The notes: generated by a model from the letters alone, not told the origin. A stretch of 64,000 bases of DNA from an uncultured Caldilineaceae bacterium (GCA_951812725.1 OX638330.1:2418001-2482000); one strand, 5' to 3'; shown: positions 39,073 to 48,359, counted from the first letter of the stretch. Numbers and translations are program-made.

Positions 39073-40086
39073 ATGCGACGAGTCGGAATCGTCGGAGCAG
39101 GTGGGATTTCCAGAACGCACGCCGACCGCTGGAATCAGATGCCGGGTGTTGAGCTGGCCGGTTTCTATGACATTATAGAGGATGCTGCGCAGCGTGCGGT
39201 CCAGCGATCCGGCGGCAAGGTGTTCGGCAGCATGAACGAACTGTTCGATGCCGTTGATTATGTGGACGTATGTACGCCGGGCACGGCCCATGTACAGCCG
39301 GTCATCGCCGCGCTGGAGGCCGGGATACCAACCGTCTGCGAGAAGCCCCTCGCGAACAGCATTGCGGACTGCGAGCGCATCGTAGACGCGGCTGACCGTA
39401 CCGGCACACCCCTTTTTGTGGCGATGGTGGTGCGCTTCTTTCCCCAGTTTGCCAAAGCCAAAGAGGTGCTTGACAGCGGAGCAATCGGCGCGCCTGGTGT
39501 GATCCGCACTGTCCGCAGCGGCAGTTACCCTGACGCCGGTTCAGGTTGGCGCAAGGGTCTGGCGATAACTAGCTACTATGCCGACTTTGCGCAGAGTGGG
39601 GGCGTGCTGTTGGATCTCTGCATCCACGACATCGATTACCAGCGCTGGTGTTTCGGAGAGGTTGAACGGGTTTTTGCGCGCGGCATGATGTTCGCGGGTA
39701 AAGAACCCAAAGATCACGCCTTGCTTACACTGCGTTTCGCCAGCGGCGCGGTCGGCCATATCGAAGGCAGCTGGTCCTATCCCCGCGGCCGATCCTCTTC
39801 TCGAATTGAGATTGCTGGTACCGGAGGCATACTCGAATGGGATTCGAGGACGCGGCCGCCCGTGGAAGTTGCCCTTGCCCAGGAAGATGGATCTCTTGCT
39901 TCCTCCGGCAGTTCGCCTACAGCACCCAAGGACGATCCTTACTACGCTGAACTGGCCCATTTTGTCCGTTGCACGGAAGCGAAAGAGCCCTTCCTGGTGA
40001 CACCGTACGACGGCTTGATGGCGGTGAAAATATCAAGGGCTGCGATTGAGAGCCTGGAGACGGGAAGGCCGGTCACAATCAGTTGA
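39073..40086 (+). CDS. Gfo/Idh/MocA family oxidoreductase (2)
   Basis: 337-aa dehydrogenase-like protein. Rossmann start RRVGIVGAGGISRTHADRW, canonical EKP motif (TVCEKPLANSI), and the substrate-side GGVLLDLCIHDIDYQRW with conserved Asp/His. GGGAGAGG lies about 8 bp before the ATG. Full family length. It sits 117 bp downstream of the mobile element's right target duplication and 111 bp upstream of the next oxidoreductase. The substrate (sugar, inositol or similar polyol) is not deducible. Confidence 0.88.
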   Translation: MRRVGIVGAGGISRTHADRWNQMPGVELAGFYDIIEDAAQRAVQRSGGKVFGSMNELFDAVDYVDVCTPGTAHVQPVIAALEAGIPTVCEKPLANSIADCERIVDAADRTGTPLFVAMVVRFFPQFAKAKEVLDSGAIGAPGVIRTVRSGSYPDAGSGWRKGLAITSYYADFAQSGGVLLDLCIHDIDYQRWCFGEVERVFARGMMFAGKEPKDHALLTLRFASGAVGHIEGSWSYPRGRSSSRIEIAGTGGILEWDSRTRPPVEVALAQEDGSLASSGSSPTAPKDDPYYAELAHFVRCTEAKEPFLVTPYDGLMAVKISRAAIESLETGRPVTIS

Positions 40087-40197
40087 GGCCCAGTAGTGGC
40101 TTCGTTGTACTGCCATTTTCGTGCTGGCAACACGTCCATATGCAGTTGCTTACTTATTGCTAACGAATCGTAGGACTCATTTAAGAAGGATAAGCCG

Positions 40198-41214
40198 GTG
40201 ACTCGCGAACTCGAATCTTTGAATGAAGTCCGTCTTGGCATGTTCAGCTTTGCCCACATGCACGCTGCCAGTTACATTCACTTCCTGGCGCAGATGGAAG
40301 GCGTGACGATTGCGGGCATTTACGACGATGACTACGATCGGGGTGGCCGTATTGCCGCCCAGTACAATGTGCCCTATTTCAGAAGGGCGGATGGCCTCTT
40401 CGACCAGGAGTTGGACGGTGCTGTTATCTGCTCCGAAAATGCGCTCCATGCTCCACTTGTACTGCAGGGCGCCGGCCGCGTCGGCGCCATCTTGTGCGAG
40501 AAACCTATCGCCACCACCGCCAGCGACGGTCAGGAGATGATTGACCGCTGCCGCGAGACAGGCACGAAACTGCAGATCGCCTTTCCGATGCGCTTTGCCC
40601 CGCCGGTAATAGAGCTGAAACAGCAGCTCGACGCGGGCGTGCTGGGCGAAATCTACAGCGTCAAGAGCACCAATCACGGCTCGATGCCCGGCCGCTGGTT
40701 CGCTGAACACAAACTGGCCGGCGGCGGCGCGGTAATGGACCATACCGTCCATGTGGTCGACCTGCTGCGCTGGTTCTGGGATACGGAGGTGGAAGAGATT
40801 TACGCCGAGGTTGGCCGCGAACTATTGCATCCAGGTTTGGGCATTGACGATGTGGGGCTGCTGAGTTTTCGGCTGGCAAACGGCGTCTTCGGCACGCTCG
40901 ACACCAGTTGGTCGCGGCCACCAAGCTACCCCACTTGGGGGGACGTGAAGTTGGATGTCCTCGGCGAGCAGGGATTAATCTCTGTCGACGCCTTCGAGCA
41001 GAATCTCCAGGTCAGTTCAAACGAAGCGGGAAAAACGTCCGACGTCAATTGGGGCAGCAGCGGTGACGAAGGGTTGGTGGCGGATTTTGTGGCGATGATA
41101 CGCGAGGACCGGGGGCCGTCTGTAAGCGGGGAGGACGGTCAACGGGCTTTGGAAGTCGCCCTGGCAGCTTACGAATCGGCGCGGCGGACGGAGCCGGTGA
41201 CGTTACCAATTTGA
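40198..41214 (+). CDS. Gfo/Idh/MocA family oxidoreductase (3), altered nucleotide loop
   Basis: 338 aa, GTG start with AAGGA about 9 bp upstream. The C-terminal half is typical (EKPIATT, GGGAVMDHTVHVVDLLRWFW), but the first Rossmann loop reads VRLGMFSFAHMHAASY where family members have GxGxxG, so cofactor binding may be altered. Similar Gfo/Idh/MocA proteins with an 'FAHxHA' start exist, so it is a subfamily trait rather than damage. It ends the run of same-strand catabolic genes; a 183-bp gap separates it from the exonuclease gene. Confidence 0.83.
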   Translation: MTRELESLNEVRLGMFSFAHMHAASYIHFLAQMEGVTIAGIYDDDYDRGGRIAAQYNVPYFRRADGLFDQELDGAVICSENALHAPLVLQGAGRVGAILCEKPIATTASDGQEMIDRCRETGTKLQIAFPMRFAPPVIELKQQLDAGVLGEIYSVKSTNHGSMPGRWFAEHKLAGGGAVMDHTVHVVDLLRWFWDTEVEEIYAEVGRELLHPGLGIDDVGLLSFRLANGVFGTLDTSWSRPPSYPTWGDVKLDVLGEQGLISVDAFEQNLQVSSNEAGKTSDVNWGSSGDEGLVADFVAMIREDRGPSVSGEDGQRALEVALAAYESARRTEPVTLPI

Positions 41215-41397
41215 AAGTTATGACCGCGGGCTACGTCATGCAACTGACAGAAGATGGAGAAATTGCATGCGCTCTGCCCAGGGCCGGCATGCTGACGTTT
41301 GCCTAGAAACCCTTTCTCGACCCGCGGGCAAGTCATCTCATCTGTGCCTTCGTTGAAGGCATGTTAAATCCTCTCAGCCCCATTGGATAGGACCTCT

Positions 41398-41952
41398 ATG
41401 ATACCAAATGCAGCAGCACGGGCACGCGCCATCCTGCAAGAAGGACCACTCTTTTTCGACACTGAAACGACAGGACTAAACAGTTCGGCCGAAATTGTTG
41501 AGGTTGGCATTGTCGACGCGGAGGGCAATACACTTCTGGAGAGCCTCGTCCGCCCGTGCCGGCGCATTCCGTCAGGCGCCGAAGCCGTCCACGGCATTTC
41601 CAATGAGATGGTGAGGAATGCGCCTACATGGGCGGAGCTCTGGCCTGAGGTGAGCCAACTGTTCAGCGGGAAACGCGTCGGCATTTTCAACGCCGAATTT
41701 GACCTGAGGATGATGCGGCAGTCTCATCAACAACATGGCTTGTCGTGGGAAGATATGGGAGGGAACGCCTTCTGTGTGATGAAGATGTACGCACGGTACT
41801 ATGGCGACAAGCGAGGCATAACGGACGCCAGGTGGCAAAGTCTGCAGAAGGCGGGCCGGCAGTGCGGCATCGCTCTGCCGAACAGCCACAGAGCGGTAGA
41901 CGATGCCCGCCTGGCCTGTGCGGTATTTCGGCACATGGCGGGACTTTCTTAA
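41398..41952 (+). CDS. DnaQ-like 3'-5' exonuclease
   Basis: 184-aa DEDDh exonuclease. Exo I is FFDTETTGL (Asp21, Glu23), Exo II is FNAEFDLRMM, Exo III is SHRAVDDARL. The ATG at 41398 is preferred to a TTG five codons upstream. A free-standing domain like this can act in proofreading, repair or RNA turnover; nothing identifies it as the Pol III epsilon subunit. The Nudix gene follows 39 bp later, so the two may form a small housekeeping operon. Confidence 0.87.
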   Translation: MIPNAAARARAILQEGPLFFDTETTGLNSSAEIVEVGIVDAEGNTLLESLVRPCRRIPSGAEAVHGISNEMVRNAPTWAELWPEVSQLFSGKRVGIFNAEFDLRMMRQSHQQHGLSWEDMGGNAFCVMKMYARYYGDKRGITDARWQSLQKAGRQCGIALPNSHRAVDDARLACAVFRHMAGLS

Positions 41953-41991
41953 TTTCCTTGAATTCGGTGGCTGTAGTCGGACCAGTCCAAT

Positions 41992-42543
41992 ATGGACCAA
42001 GCACTGAAGAGATTTCTGAAAGGGAGAACGCCCTTAGCTGAAGAAGAGATGGACTGGTCCGGGGGCGGGTTAGAGCTAGTTCAGACACGGTTTACATATG
42101 CATTGGACGCAGCGGCTTCTCCCCCGGTTGACCTGGTTACGTCGGTGAGGGCGCTCCTGACGCGCGGCTCGAACATAATGGTAATGCGGGATCCGGGCGG
42201 CGAGCATATCGTGCCCGGCGGGCGCATCGACGAAGGTGAAGGGCTGCTGGAAGCGTTGAAGCGCGAACTTCTGGAGGAAACAGGCTGGACCGTCGGAGGT
42301 GAACCGGCGCTTATCGGTCTGTTTCACTACCACATCCACTCACCCAAGCCAGTAGATTATCGGTACCCTTACCCAGACTTTCTGCAACTGATTTACGGAG
42401 CAGAGGCGGACAGCCATTTCCCTGAGGCGATGGAAGTCGGCGGTTTTGAGTTGGGTTCGGAGTTTCGCCCGCCAGGGGCTGTTCAGCGGCTGCCGCTTTC
42501 GCTTGGCGAGGCCGTGCTTCTTCAAATTGTGCAGGAAGCTTAG
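41992..42543 (+). CDS. Nudix hydrolase
   Basis: 183 aa with the Nudix box GGRIDEGEGLLEALKRELLE followed by ETGW, matching GX5EX7REUXEEXGU. It would hydrolyse a nucleoside diphosphate linked to another group; the substrate is not identified. A 65-residue N-terminal extension precedes the domain. It lies just after the exonuclease gene and is convergent with the ABC permease. Confidence 0.87.
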   Translation: MDQALKRFLKGRTPLAEEEMDWSGGGLELVQTRFTYALDAAASPPVDLVTSVRALLTRGSNIMVMRDPGGEHIVPGGRIDEGEGLLEALKRELLEETGWTVGGEPALIGLFHYHIHSPKPVDYRYPYPDFLQLIYGAEADSHFPEAMEVGGFELGSEFRPPGAVQRLPLSLGEAVLLQIVQEA

Positions 42544-42866
42544 AGAAGACTCGCTGGCAATCCATGCAGACGCGTTCCGGCCGGACTCTTCGCAGACCTT
42601 TAGCTGTAACCGGACCGCGTTCCCCAATAGGTGAGCAGCGCATTCTGTAGAGGCCCGCCTACCCGGAGGTTCTCTACCGCCGGAGCTCCTAATGCAGGAG
42701 CTCCGACATCCTACCCACTACAGTTCCAAGTCAATTCAAGATTGTTGCCGGCACACCGTCGTGGGATGGCGAGGTGCCGGCATTGAGGGGGCTACGGAAT
42801 ACTGCGGCAGTTGGCTTGGCCCGGGAAGCGCCTCTGCGAACAGATTCGAGCGGAGGGAAGATTCTC
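42544..42866. other. 323-bp gap between convergent genes
   Basis: No gene seen. It contains the strong hairpin listed separately at 42681-42705. The rest shows no match to the MITE family or other recognisable structure. Confidence 0.4.
42681..42705. terminator. Hairpin between convergent genes, possible bidirectional terminator
   Basis: Perfect 10-bp stem CGGAGCTCCT / AGGAGCTCCG with an AATGC loop. It lies between the ends of the Nudix gene and the ABC permease gene, a usual site for a two-way terminator, but no T-run follows on either strand. It could instead be a small repeat. Confidence 0.5.
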
Positions 42867-43667
42867 TCATTGTCTTGACACGCGTCCCTTTAGCGCCAGG
42901 AGAGCCATTGTCATGCTTACGATAACAACCACTGAAACGGACAGGAGGCCCTTCAATATTTCGTCGATTTCCCAGCCTACGGTAATGATTGAGCGTAACG
43001 AGCCGAGGAGATAGGTAACGGGATTGTATTGGGCGACAGTTGCCATCCAGCCAGTCATTGCCTCGAGAGGTAAGAACATTGGCGTGAGAAACATCATGGG
43101 CAGAAAGACCATGAAGCTGCTGCTGACGGCTGCTGCACTTGCTGTTTTCAGGGCGATTGCATAGGAGAAGCCTGCGAAACCGAGTCCCCAGTAGGCAGCG
43201 AGGGCTACAAAGGCGACGACGCCTGTTACGCCAGTCTCGAACCGGACCCCTACTGCATACCCCAGGATGAGGACGGGGACCGAGAGGGCTATGACCAGAG
43301 CTATGTCAGCGACCATCATTCCCATCAGGAGTGCCAAGCGGCGTACCGGGGTCATCACGAGGCGGTCGAAGTAGCCACTGCGAACGTCCTCAACCAACGT
43401 TAACGCCCTCGAAAGCGGCCCGGTGACGGCCATTATGATCGCGACTGGGAGTTGGAAAGCCTTGTAATCGAGGGTGCCGCCTGCCTCCACGAAGTTCTGG
43501 AGCGCGCCCGTATTTACAGTGAAAAAGAAAAGCGGGATGATGAACCCAGGAATCACGGACTCGGGGTCCCTTAGGACCGATCGGAGTGCCCGACGAGATA
43601 TCGCGGAGACGTCACTTGCGAAGCCTCCATTTCTGGCTTGAACTTGGGTGAGTCCAATAGCTGTCAT
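42867..43667 (-). CDS. ABC-2 type transporter permease (DrrB-like)
   Basis: 266-aa membrane protein with about six hydrophobic segments (IPGFIIPLFFFTVNTGAL, MGMMVADIALVIALSVPVLI, VVVIVSMTMALLAL). It matches the DrrB/ABC-2 permease family, which exports drugs, lipids or peptides. The start overlaps the last codons of the ATPase gene by 4 bp, so the two form one exporter. Substrate unknown. Confidence 0.87.
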   Translation of the reverse strand: MTAIGLTQVQARNGGFASDVSAISRRALRSVLRDPESVIPGFIIPLFFFTVNTGALQNFVEAGGTLDYKAFQLPVAIIMAVTGPLSRALTLVEDVRSGYFDRLVMTPVRRLALLMGMMVADIALVIALSVPVLILGYAVGVRFETGVTGVVAFVALAAYWGLGFAGFSYAIALKTASAAAVSSSFMVFLPMMFLTPMFLPLEAMTGWMATVAQYNPVTYLLGSLRSIITVGWEIDEILKGLLSVSVVVIVSMTMALLALKGRVSRQ

Positions 43668-44638
43668 GCTGGCTCCTCCTTGACGAAGTTGGCGTCAACT
43701 TCAAGGCGGGCGCCGGTATAGTGAAGGAAGACGTCGTCCAGGGTAGCAGTACGGAGGACAATGTCCTCTACAGAAGCACCGGACTGGTCCAGCGCAATTG
43801 CGACAGGGCCGATCACCCTGGATCCCTGGTCTACTTTCAACGTGATTTCATTTGCGTAGACTTCGACGCTTTCGACGCCATCCACTTGCTCGCACGCCTC
43901 CGCGGCGCCGCTTGTCTGGCCATCAGTCCTGGCGACGATAATGTCGGAACCGACAGATCGCTTCAGTTCGGCAGGCGAGCCTTCGGCGACTATTCTACCC
44001 TGGTTGATTATGCCGACGCGCCGGGCGAGGTAGTCGGCCTCTTCCAGGTACTGCGTTGTCATGAAGATCGTTACTCCTCTCTCCTCGTTTACACGGCGTA
44101 CTTCGTCCCAGAGTTCGACTCGGCTGATGGGATCCAGCCCAGTAGTGGGTTCGTCGAGGAACAGAATTTGCGGTTCGTGAATCATGGCAACTGCCAGGTC
44201 GAGTTTTCGCTTCATGCCGCCAGAGTAGGTGCCGATGAGCAGGTCCAAGGCCTCATCAATATTAAGCAGGTCAGCAAGATAGTTGATCCGTTGCTTGATG
44301 GCAGGTCCAGTTAACCCGTAGAGGCGGGACTGGAGCTGTAAGAGCTCCCGCCCCGTCTGCTTGTCATCGAGGGCCGCCGCCTGGAGCGCGGCGCCGATCT
44401 TCAGTCTGACGGCGGCAGGTTCTGTGACCACGTCATGACCTGCCACGCTGGCGGAACCGCCAGTCGGCAGAAGCAGCGTTGTCAACATTCTGACTAACGA
44501 CGTTTTTCCCGCTCCGTTGGGACCTAGAAAGCCGTAGATCTCTCCGCTGGGAATTGAGAGGTTGACGGCATCGACTGCCATGACGGCGCCGAAACTGCGG
44601 GATAGCGAGTTGGTGATTACTGCGTGTTCGTCCGTCAT
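43664..44638 (-). CDS. ABC transporter ATP-binding protein (DrrA-like)
   Basis: 324-aa ATPase. Walker A GPNGAGKTS, signature YSGGMKRKLDLAVAM, Walker B ILFLDEPTTGLD, and the DrrA-type C-terminal extension of about 90 residues. It partners the permease encoded just downstream (4-bp overlap). Its start codon overlaps the stop of the protease gene (TAATG), so the protease and exporter are translationally coupled. Confidence 0.92.
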   Translation of the reverse strand: MTDEHAVITNSLSRSFGAVMAVDAVNLSIPSGEIYGFLGPNGAGKTSLVRMLTTLLLPTGGSASVAGHDVVTEPAAVRLKIGAALQAAALDDKQTGRELLQLQSRLYGLTGPAIKQRINYLADLLNIDEALDLLIGTYSGGMKRKLDLAVAMIHEPQILFLDEPTTGLDPISRVELWDEVRRVNEERGVTIFMTTQYLEEADYLARRVGIINQGRIVAEGSPAELKRSVGSDIIVARTDGQTSGAAEACEQVDGVESVEVYANEITLKVDQGSRVIGPVAIALDQSGASVEDIVLRTATLDDVFLHYTGARLEVDANFVKEEPA

Positions 44639-45570
44639 TACTGGTTCCGCTCCTCTCCTGTTTGGATTTCGACATTTGCTTCGTGCAGCTCGCCGCCGCG
44701 AATGATCTGCAAGGTCGCTTCTTTGCCGGCCAGATCGCTTCGCAGTGCGACCGCCAGTTCGTCAGGGCTGAGGATCGGTTCACCGTCAAGGTTGACGAGA
44801 ATGTCACCCACCACAAGGCCTGCCTTTTCTGCAGGGCTGTCAGGCGCAACGGAGTTGAAAAGCACTCCCGTCTCCTGTCCCAACTCTTTGCTAAGGCCCG
44901 TGGGCAGTTGAACGGTCTGAACGCCTACTCCAAGGTAGCCCCGGCGAACTGAGCCATATTTGAGCAGGGAGTCTACTGTTGGCGCGACGGTGGCGTGGGT
45001 CAGGGCAATGCCACCGTCGCGACTGAGAGCAGACGTCGCCATGCCGACGACGCGTCCGTCGGCGCCGACAATGGCACCGCCGGAAAAGCCAGGGTACATG
45101 ACAAGGTCGGCGCGCACGTAGTGACTAATCCGGGCCCCGCCATGGATTCGCCAGTCCTTCCCTATGGCACTGAGTATGCCCATAGAGGCCTGGATGCTTG
45201 TTCCCGGCCGGCCGACGGCGAATACCATTGCCCCAACGCGCAACTCTTCTTCAGGCAGCCATGATAAGGATGCAAGTCCTTCACGTTGGACCCGTAACGC
45301 CGCGATGTCGATGGCAGGATCACGTCCGATCAGTGTCGCATCCACCTGTTCGCCGTCGGGCAGGCCGACTCGAATGTTCTCCGTTCTAATCACGTGATTT
45401 GCGGTGACGATCACACCGTCTGCCGACCAGACGAACCCACTTGCCGGAAAACGGCGACGGCCGTTCACCTGTATGACCCCCTGCCCGGCAGTTTCGACGA
45501 CTGCGGCCATTCCTTCTGATAATGCTTTGAACTGGTTAGACACTTTGGGCTCCATTCCAATCTTTCTCAT
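44638..45570 (-). CDS. HtrA-like trypsin/PDZ serine protease, no export signal
   Basis: 310 aa. Trypsin-like domain with the catalytic triad His59 (TANHVIRT), Asp88 (DPAIDIA) and Ser163 (GFSGG), then a C-terminal PDZ domain (from about GYLGVGVQ to the end). Typical HtrA/DegP proteins carry a signal peptide or membrane anchor; none is visible here, so it may stay in the cytoplasm or at the inner face of the membrane. A second in-frame ATG five codons in is possible. It is coupled to the ABC exporter genes and lies 181 bp after a LuxR-type regulator. Its link to the exporter (processing of the exported substrate or stress response) is inference. Confidence 0.85.
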   Translation of the reverse strand: MRKIGMEPKVSNQFKALSEGMAAVVETAGQGVIQVNGRRRFPASGFVWSADGVIVTANHVIRTENIRVGLPDGEQVDATLIGRDPAIDIAALRVQREGLASLSWLPEEELRVGAMVFAVGRPGTSIQASMGILSAIGKDWRIHGGARISHYVRADLVMYPGFSGGAIVGADGRVVGMATSALSRDGGIALTHATVAPTVDSLLKYGSVRRGYLGVGVQTVQLPTGLSKELGQETGVLFNSVAPDSPAEKAGLVVGDILVNLDGEPILSPDELAVALRSDLAGKEATLQIIRGGELHEANVEIQTGEERNQ

Positions 45571-45751
45571 GCGGGCTAGGTGCCTGCAATATTTTCCGTT
45601 GTTGCAGTTTCAATAGTAGCGCGGCGTGTTCTTCAATACATCGGCAGATATGGCAGGAGGAACCCGTCAGTTCGGGTAGGAGTGAGGTGGACTGGGCTGC
45701 TTGCACACGCCGGAAGACGCGGCAGCGCTGGTGAGGGAACTTACTGCTGTG

Positions 45752-46402
45752 TCAGAGGGTGAGAAGCCCCAGCCTGGTGGCCTGAACGACGGCTTCTGTA
45801 CGGCTGCTTACTCCTAACTTGGAGAGGACCGCCTGTACGTGGAATTTGGCAGTGTTTTCGGTGATGCCCAGTCGCACACCGATGGCGCGATTTGTCAGGC
45901 CTTCGGCCAGCAAGCCCAGTACTTCCAGTTCTCTTGGTGTATGTGGTTCAGGAATTGGCGGCAGGAAAGAGGTCGATGGCATCCAAAGGGGAGTGGTCAG
46001 GGCCGGGTCCGTAACCGACAGGCCTTCGGCGGCAGCATAGAGGGCGGCACACAGCTGACGTGCGTTGACACTGCGGGGGAGGAGCCCGGCGAGTCCCATC
46101 TGACGGAGGATACCGGGAGCCTCGTCGTCGGGTAGTATTGCAATGACAGGCAGTCCATCTTCAGCCAGATCGGTTATCGTCTCCCAGACCTCTGCGGAAT
46201 CAGAGGCTGAGAAGTCCCAGCCGGTATCCCAGACGAGGACATTCGCGCTCCCGACCTTGTCCTGGGTTAGTTGAGCGGGAGACTCTGCCAGGAACGTGAC
46301 GATCGCAGGTTCAGGGTCAAGAATGGCGGCAAGGCCGTGGCGGCTGAGGGGGTCTTCGGCGAAGATAATTGCGGTTAGAGAATCTTCCTCGAACATTGGC
46401 AT
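45752..46402 (-). CDS. LuxR/NarL-type response regulator, receiver possibly degenerate
   Basis: 216 aa. The N-terminal receiver-like domain keeps an acidic pair (Glu16-Asp17) and a possible phospho-acceptor Asp59 (VLVWDTGW), but the Thr/Ser and Lys positions read ILPDD and LLPRS, so normal phosphorylation is doubtful. The C-terminal LuxR helix-turn-helix is intact (TPRELEVLGLLAEGLTNRAI, ENTAKFHVQAVLSKLGV). No sensor kinase gene is near. It lies first in a same-strand set with the protease and ABC exporter and probably controls them. The start has no clear ribosome-binding site. Confidence 0.83.
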   Translation of the reverse strand: MPMFEEDSLTAIIFAEDPLSRHGLAAILDPEPAIVTFLAESPAQLTQDKVGSANVLVWDTGWDFSASDSAEVWETITDLAEDGLPVIAILPDDEAPGILRQMGLAGLLPRSVNARQLCAALYAAAEGLSVTDPALTTPLWMPSTSFLPPIPEPHTPRELEVLGLLAEGLTNRAIGVRLGITENTAKFHVQAVLSKLGVSSRTEAVVQATRLGLLTL

Positions 46403-46478
46403 GGCGTGAATTTAATCACATGCCAGTACTTTGGTCTGTGGGAACGCTATCATTGTCTGCCGGTTTTTTTGAGTTGTC

Positions 46479-46978
46479 GCAAATACTAAGCCATACATAG
46501 TGACTGTTTTGACCAGCCCTTTATCGCTGCCGCCATTCAGGCTATCTGATTGCGTATTCGGTTGGCGGCAGCCAGGTTGCTGGAGCCGCACGGCTGGAAT
46601 GAGGACACAAGGTCGGTGAGCGATGGTTTTGAGGGGGGCGTTGCGGGGGCGCAGCCCCTGCACAAGGGAGGGCCGAAGGCCCGACCGCACAACTGCAGTG
46701 GTCAGTGGTCAGTGATCAGTAACTTCTGCGGTTGGAGGTAGGTGGTCGGTGGGTTGAAGCGGCATGTGGGGGAGTAGACTCCGTTCGCCAGACACGATGC
46801 TGGGGAAGAATAAACACGGTCGGTGAGGCATGTTTTTGTAGGGGGGCGTTGCGGGGGCGCAGCCCCTGCACAAGGGAGGGCCGAAGGCCCGACCGCCCAG
46901 AATACAACAATGAGGGGAGAAAAAACACCCTTGGTCGCCTCGTTCAGGATCGCGAATTAGTTGTGGCTGAGTAGTTTC
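46479..46978 (+). mobile_element. MITE-like element, copy 5 (two complete cores)
   Basis: A 500-bp non-coding element with a perfect 8-bp target duplication, GAGTTGTC, at 46471-46478 and 46979-46986. Left end GCAAATACTAAGCCATA; reverse complement of the right end GAAACTACTCAGCCACA (13 of 17 match). It contains two full cores (46611-46690 and 46816-46899) separated by a GTGGTCAGTGGTCAGTGATC-type module and the AGACTCCGTTCGCCAGACAC block also found twice in copy 2. One duplication pair around both cores means one insertion, followed or preceded by internal duplication. It lies between luxR-type gene and hisC, in the same orientation as the other copies though both neighbours are on the minus strand. 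Confidence 0.92.
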
Positions 46979-47186
46979 GAGTTGTCTATGGTTAGCAGTA
47001 CGCGGGCTCCCTTCATTCTCAATAATGGGCGCATCTGTGATCGTAGAAAGGGAGGAGGGAGAGCTCTCCGCTTTCTTCTCTCCCTTCTCTTTTCTCTTTA
47101 TGCCAATGAAAGGCAGTAGGTATGTCTATGGGGCCTCAACAGTCGCCAGGGGCTCGAGTAGAGGCGTAGTCTCGGCGACAAGCGTG

Positions 47187-48359
47187 TCATGCGAGCCGGC
47201 GCAGTTCGGCCAGGAGGCTGTCGGTCTGTTCTGGGCGCCCGACAGATATGCGAATGCAGTTGTCGAGGCCAGGCTTCTGATAGTAGCGCACGAGGATGCC
47301 CCGTTGTTCGAGCGCGAGCTTCAGGGCGGCGGCGTCTCCGCTTGCGGCAGTGCGAAAGCCTTCAACTCGGCAGAGGATGAAATTGGCTCCGGAAGGGTAG
47401 GGTGAGAGGTAGGGAACCTGCTGCAATGCGGTGAAGAGTCGTTCGCGTTCGGCACGTATCTTCTCTACAATCGAGTGCATTTCTTCGGCATAACGTAGAC
47501 TGGCCAGACCGGCCACTGTGGCGGCGACGTTGACATTGTAAGGCTGTTTGAACTTCCAAAGAATTGGCATCATCCAGGCGGGGAAGATACCGTAGCCCAA
47601 ACGAAGGCCGGCGATTCCGGCGGACTTGGAAAATGTTCGAATGATGACAAGGTTGTCGTGCTCCAGTACCCAGGGCGAGCGGCTTGTCTCGACCGAGAAT
47701 TCGACGTAGGCCTCATCGAGGACGACGATCAGAGGGAGCTGTAACAGACGCAGCAGGTCTTCGTCCGGCAGCCAGTTACCGGAAGGATTGTTGGGCGAAG
47801 TGAGAAAGAGCAGCTTGGGAGAGACCGATTCCCGCTTCAGGGCGTTGGACTTGAACAGGTCAAAGATGCCTTCGACATCAATGTGGTAATCATCTGTTCT
47901 CCAAACTTCCAGAACTTCGGCGCCGACCAACTTGGCGTCAAAGCTGTACATTCCGAAGGTGGGTGGCGTATTGATTATGGCGTCGCCTGGCCCAAGAAAG
48001 AGGCGGCAGAGATAGTCGAGAATCTCATCGGTGCCGTGGCTTGGCAGGATCTGTTCGAAAGGCACTGAATTACTTGACTCCACCTGTCGCTGCTCACTCT
48101 CCAGATGCTCTGCCAGGGCTTGGCGCAACTCAGTTTGCTGCGGGTCCGGGTAGATGTGGTAGTAAGCGTATTCGGCCAGCGCCTCAGCGACGGCCGGGTG
48201 CGGCCCGTAGGGGTTCTCGTTGGCATCCAGCTTGACGATTTCTGAGGCCGGAATGCCAAGCCGCTGGCTCAGGACTTCAAACGGCTGTATCGGCGTATAT
48301 TCTTCAAGACCGGCAAGGTGGGGGTTGAGCAACGACTGGAGAGTGGTGGCTTCCTTCAC
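47187..48359 (-). CDS. hisC: Histidinol-phosphate aminotransferase
   Basis: PLP-dependent class I/II aminotransferase of histidine synthesis. 390 aa. Visible: the N-terminal [13 protein letters not shown], the [11 protein letters not shown] motif, VLDEAYVEF with the PLP-contact Asp, the Schiff-base Lys in [16 protein letters not shown] and an Arg-containing C-terminus ([14 protein letters not shown]). Its start overlaps the hisD stop by one base. Other histidine genes are not in the window. The 200-bp stretch after its end holds a purine/pyrimidine-rich stretch and palindrome GAGAGCTCTC near 47060, a weak terminator candidate. Confidence 0.95.
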   Translation of the reverse strand: MKEATTLQSLLNPHLAGLEEYTPIQPFEVLSQRLGIPASEIVKLDANENPYGPHPAVAEALAEYAYYHIYPDPQQTELRQALAEHLESEQRQVESSNSVPFEQILPSHGTDEILDYLCRLFLGPGDAIINTPPTFGMYSFDAKLVGAEVLEVWRTDDYHIDVEGIFDLFKSNALKRESVSPKLLFLTSPNNPSGNWLPDEDLLRLLQLPLIVVLDEAYVEFSVETSRSPWVLEHDNLVIIRTFSKSAGIAGLRLGYGIFPAWMMPILWKFKQPYNVNVAATVAGLASLRYAEEMHSIVEKIRAERERLFTALQQVPYLSPYPSGANFILCRVEGFRTAASGDAAALKLALEQRGILVRYYQKPGLDNCIRISVGRPEQTDSLLAELRRLA

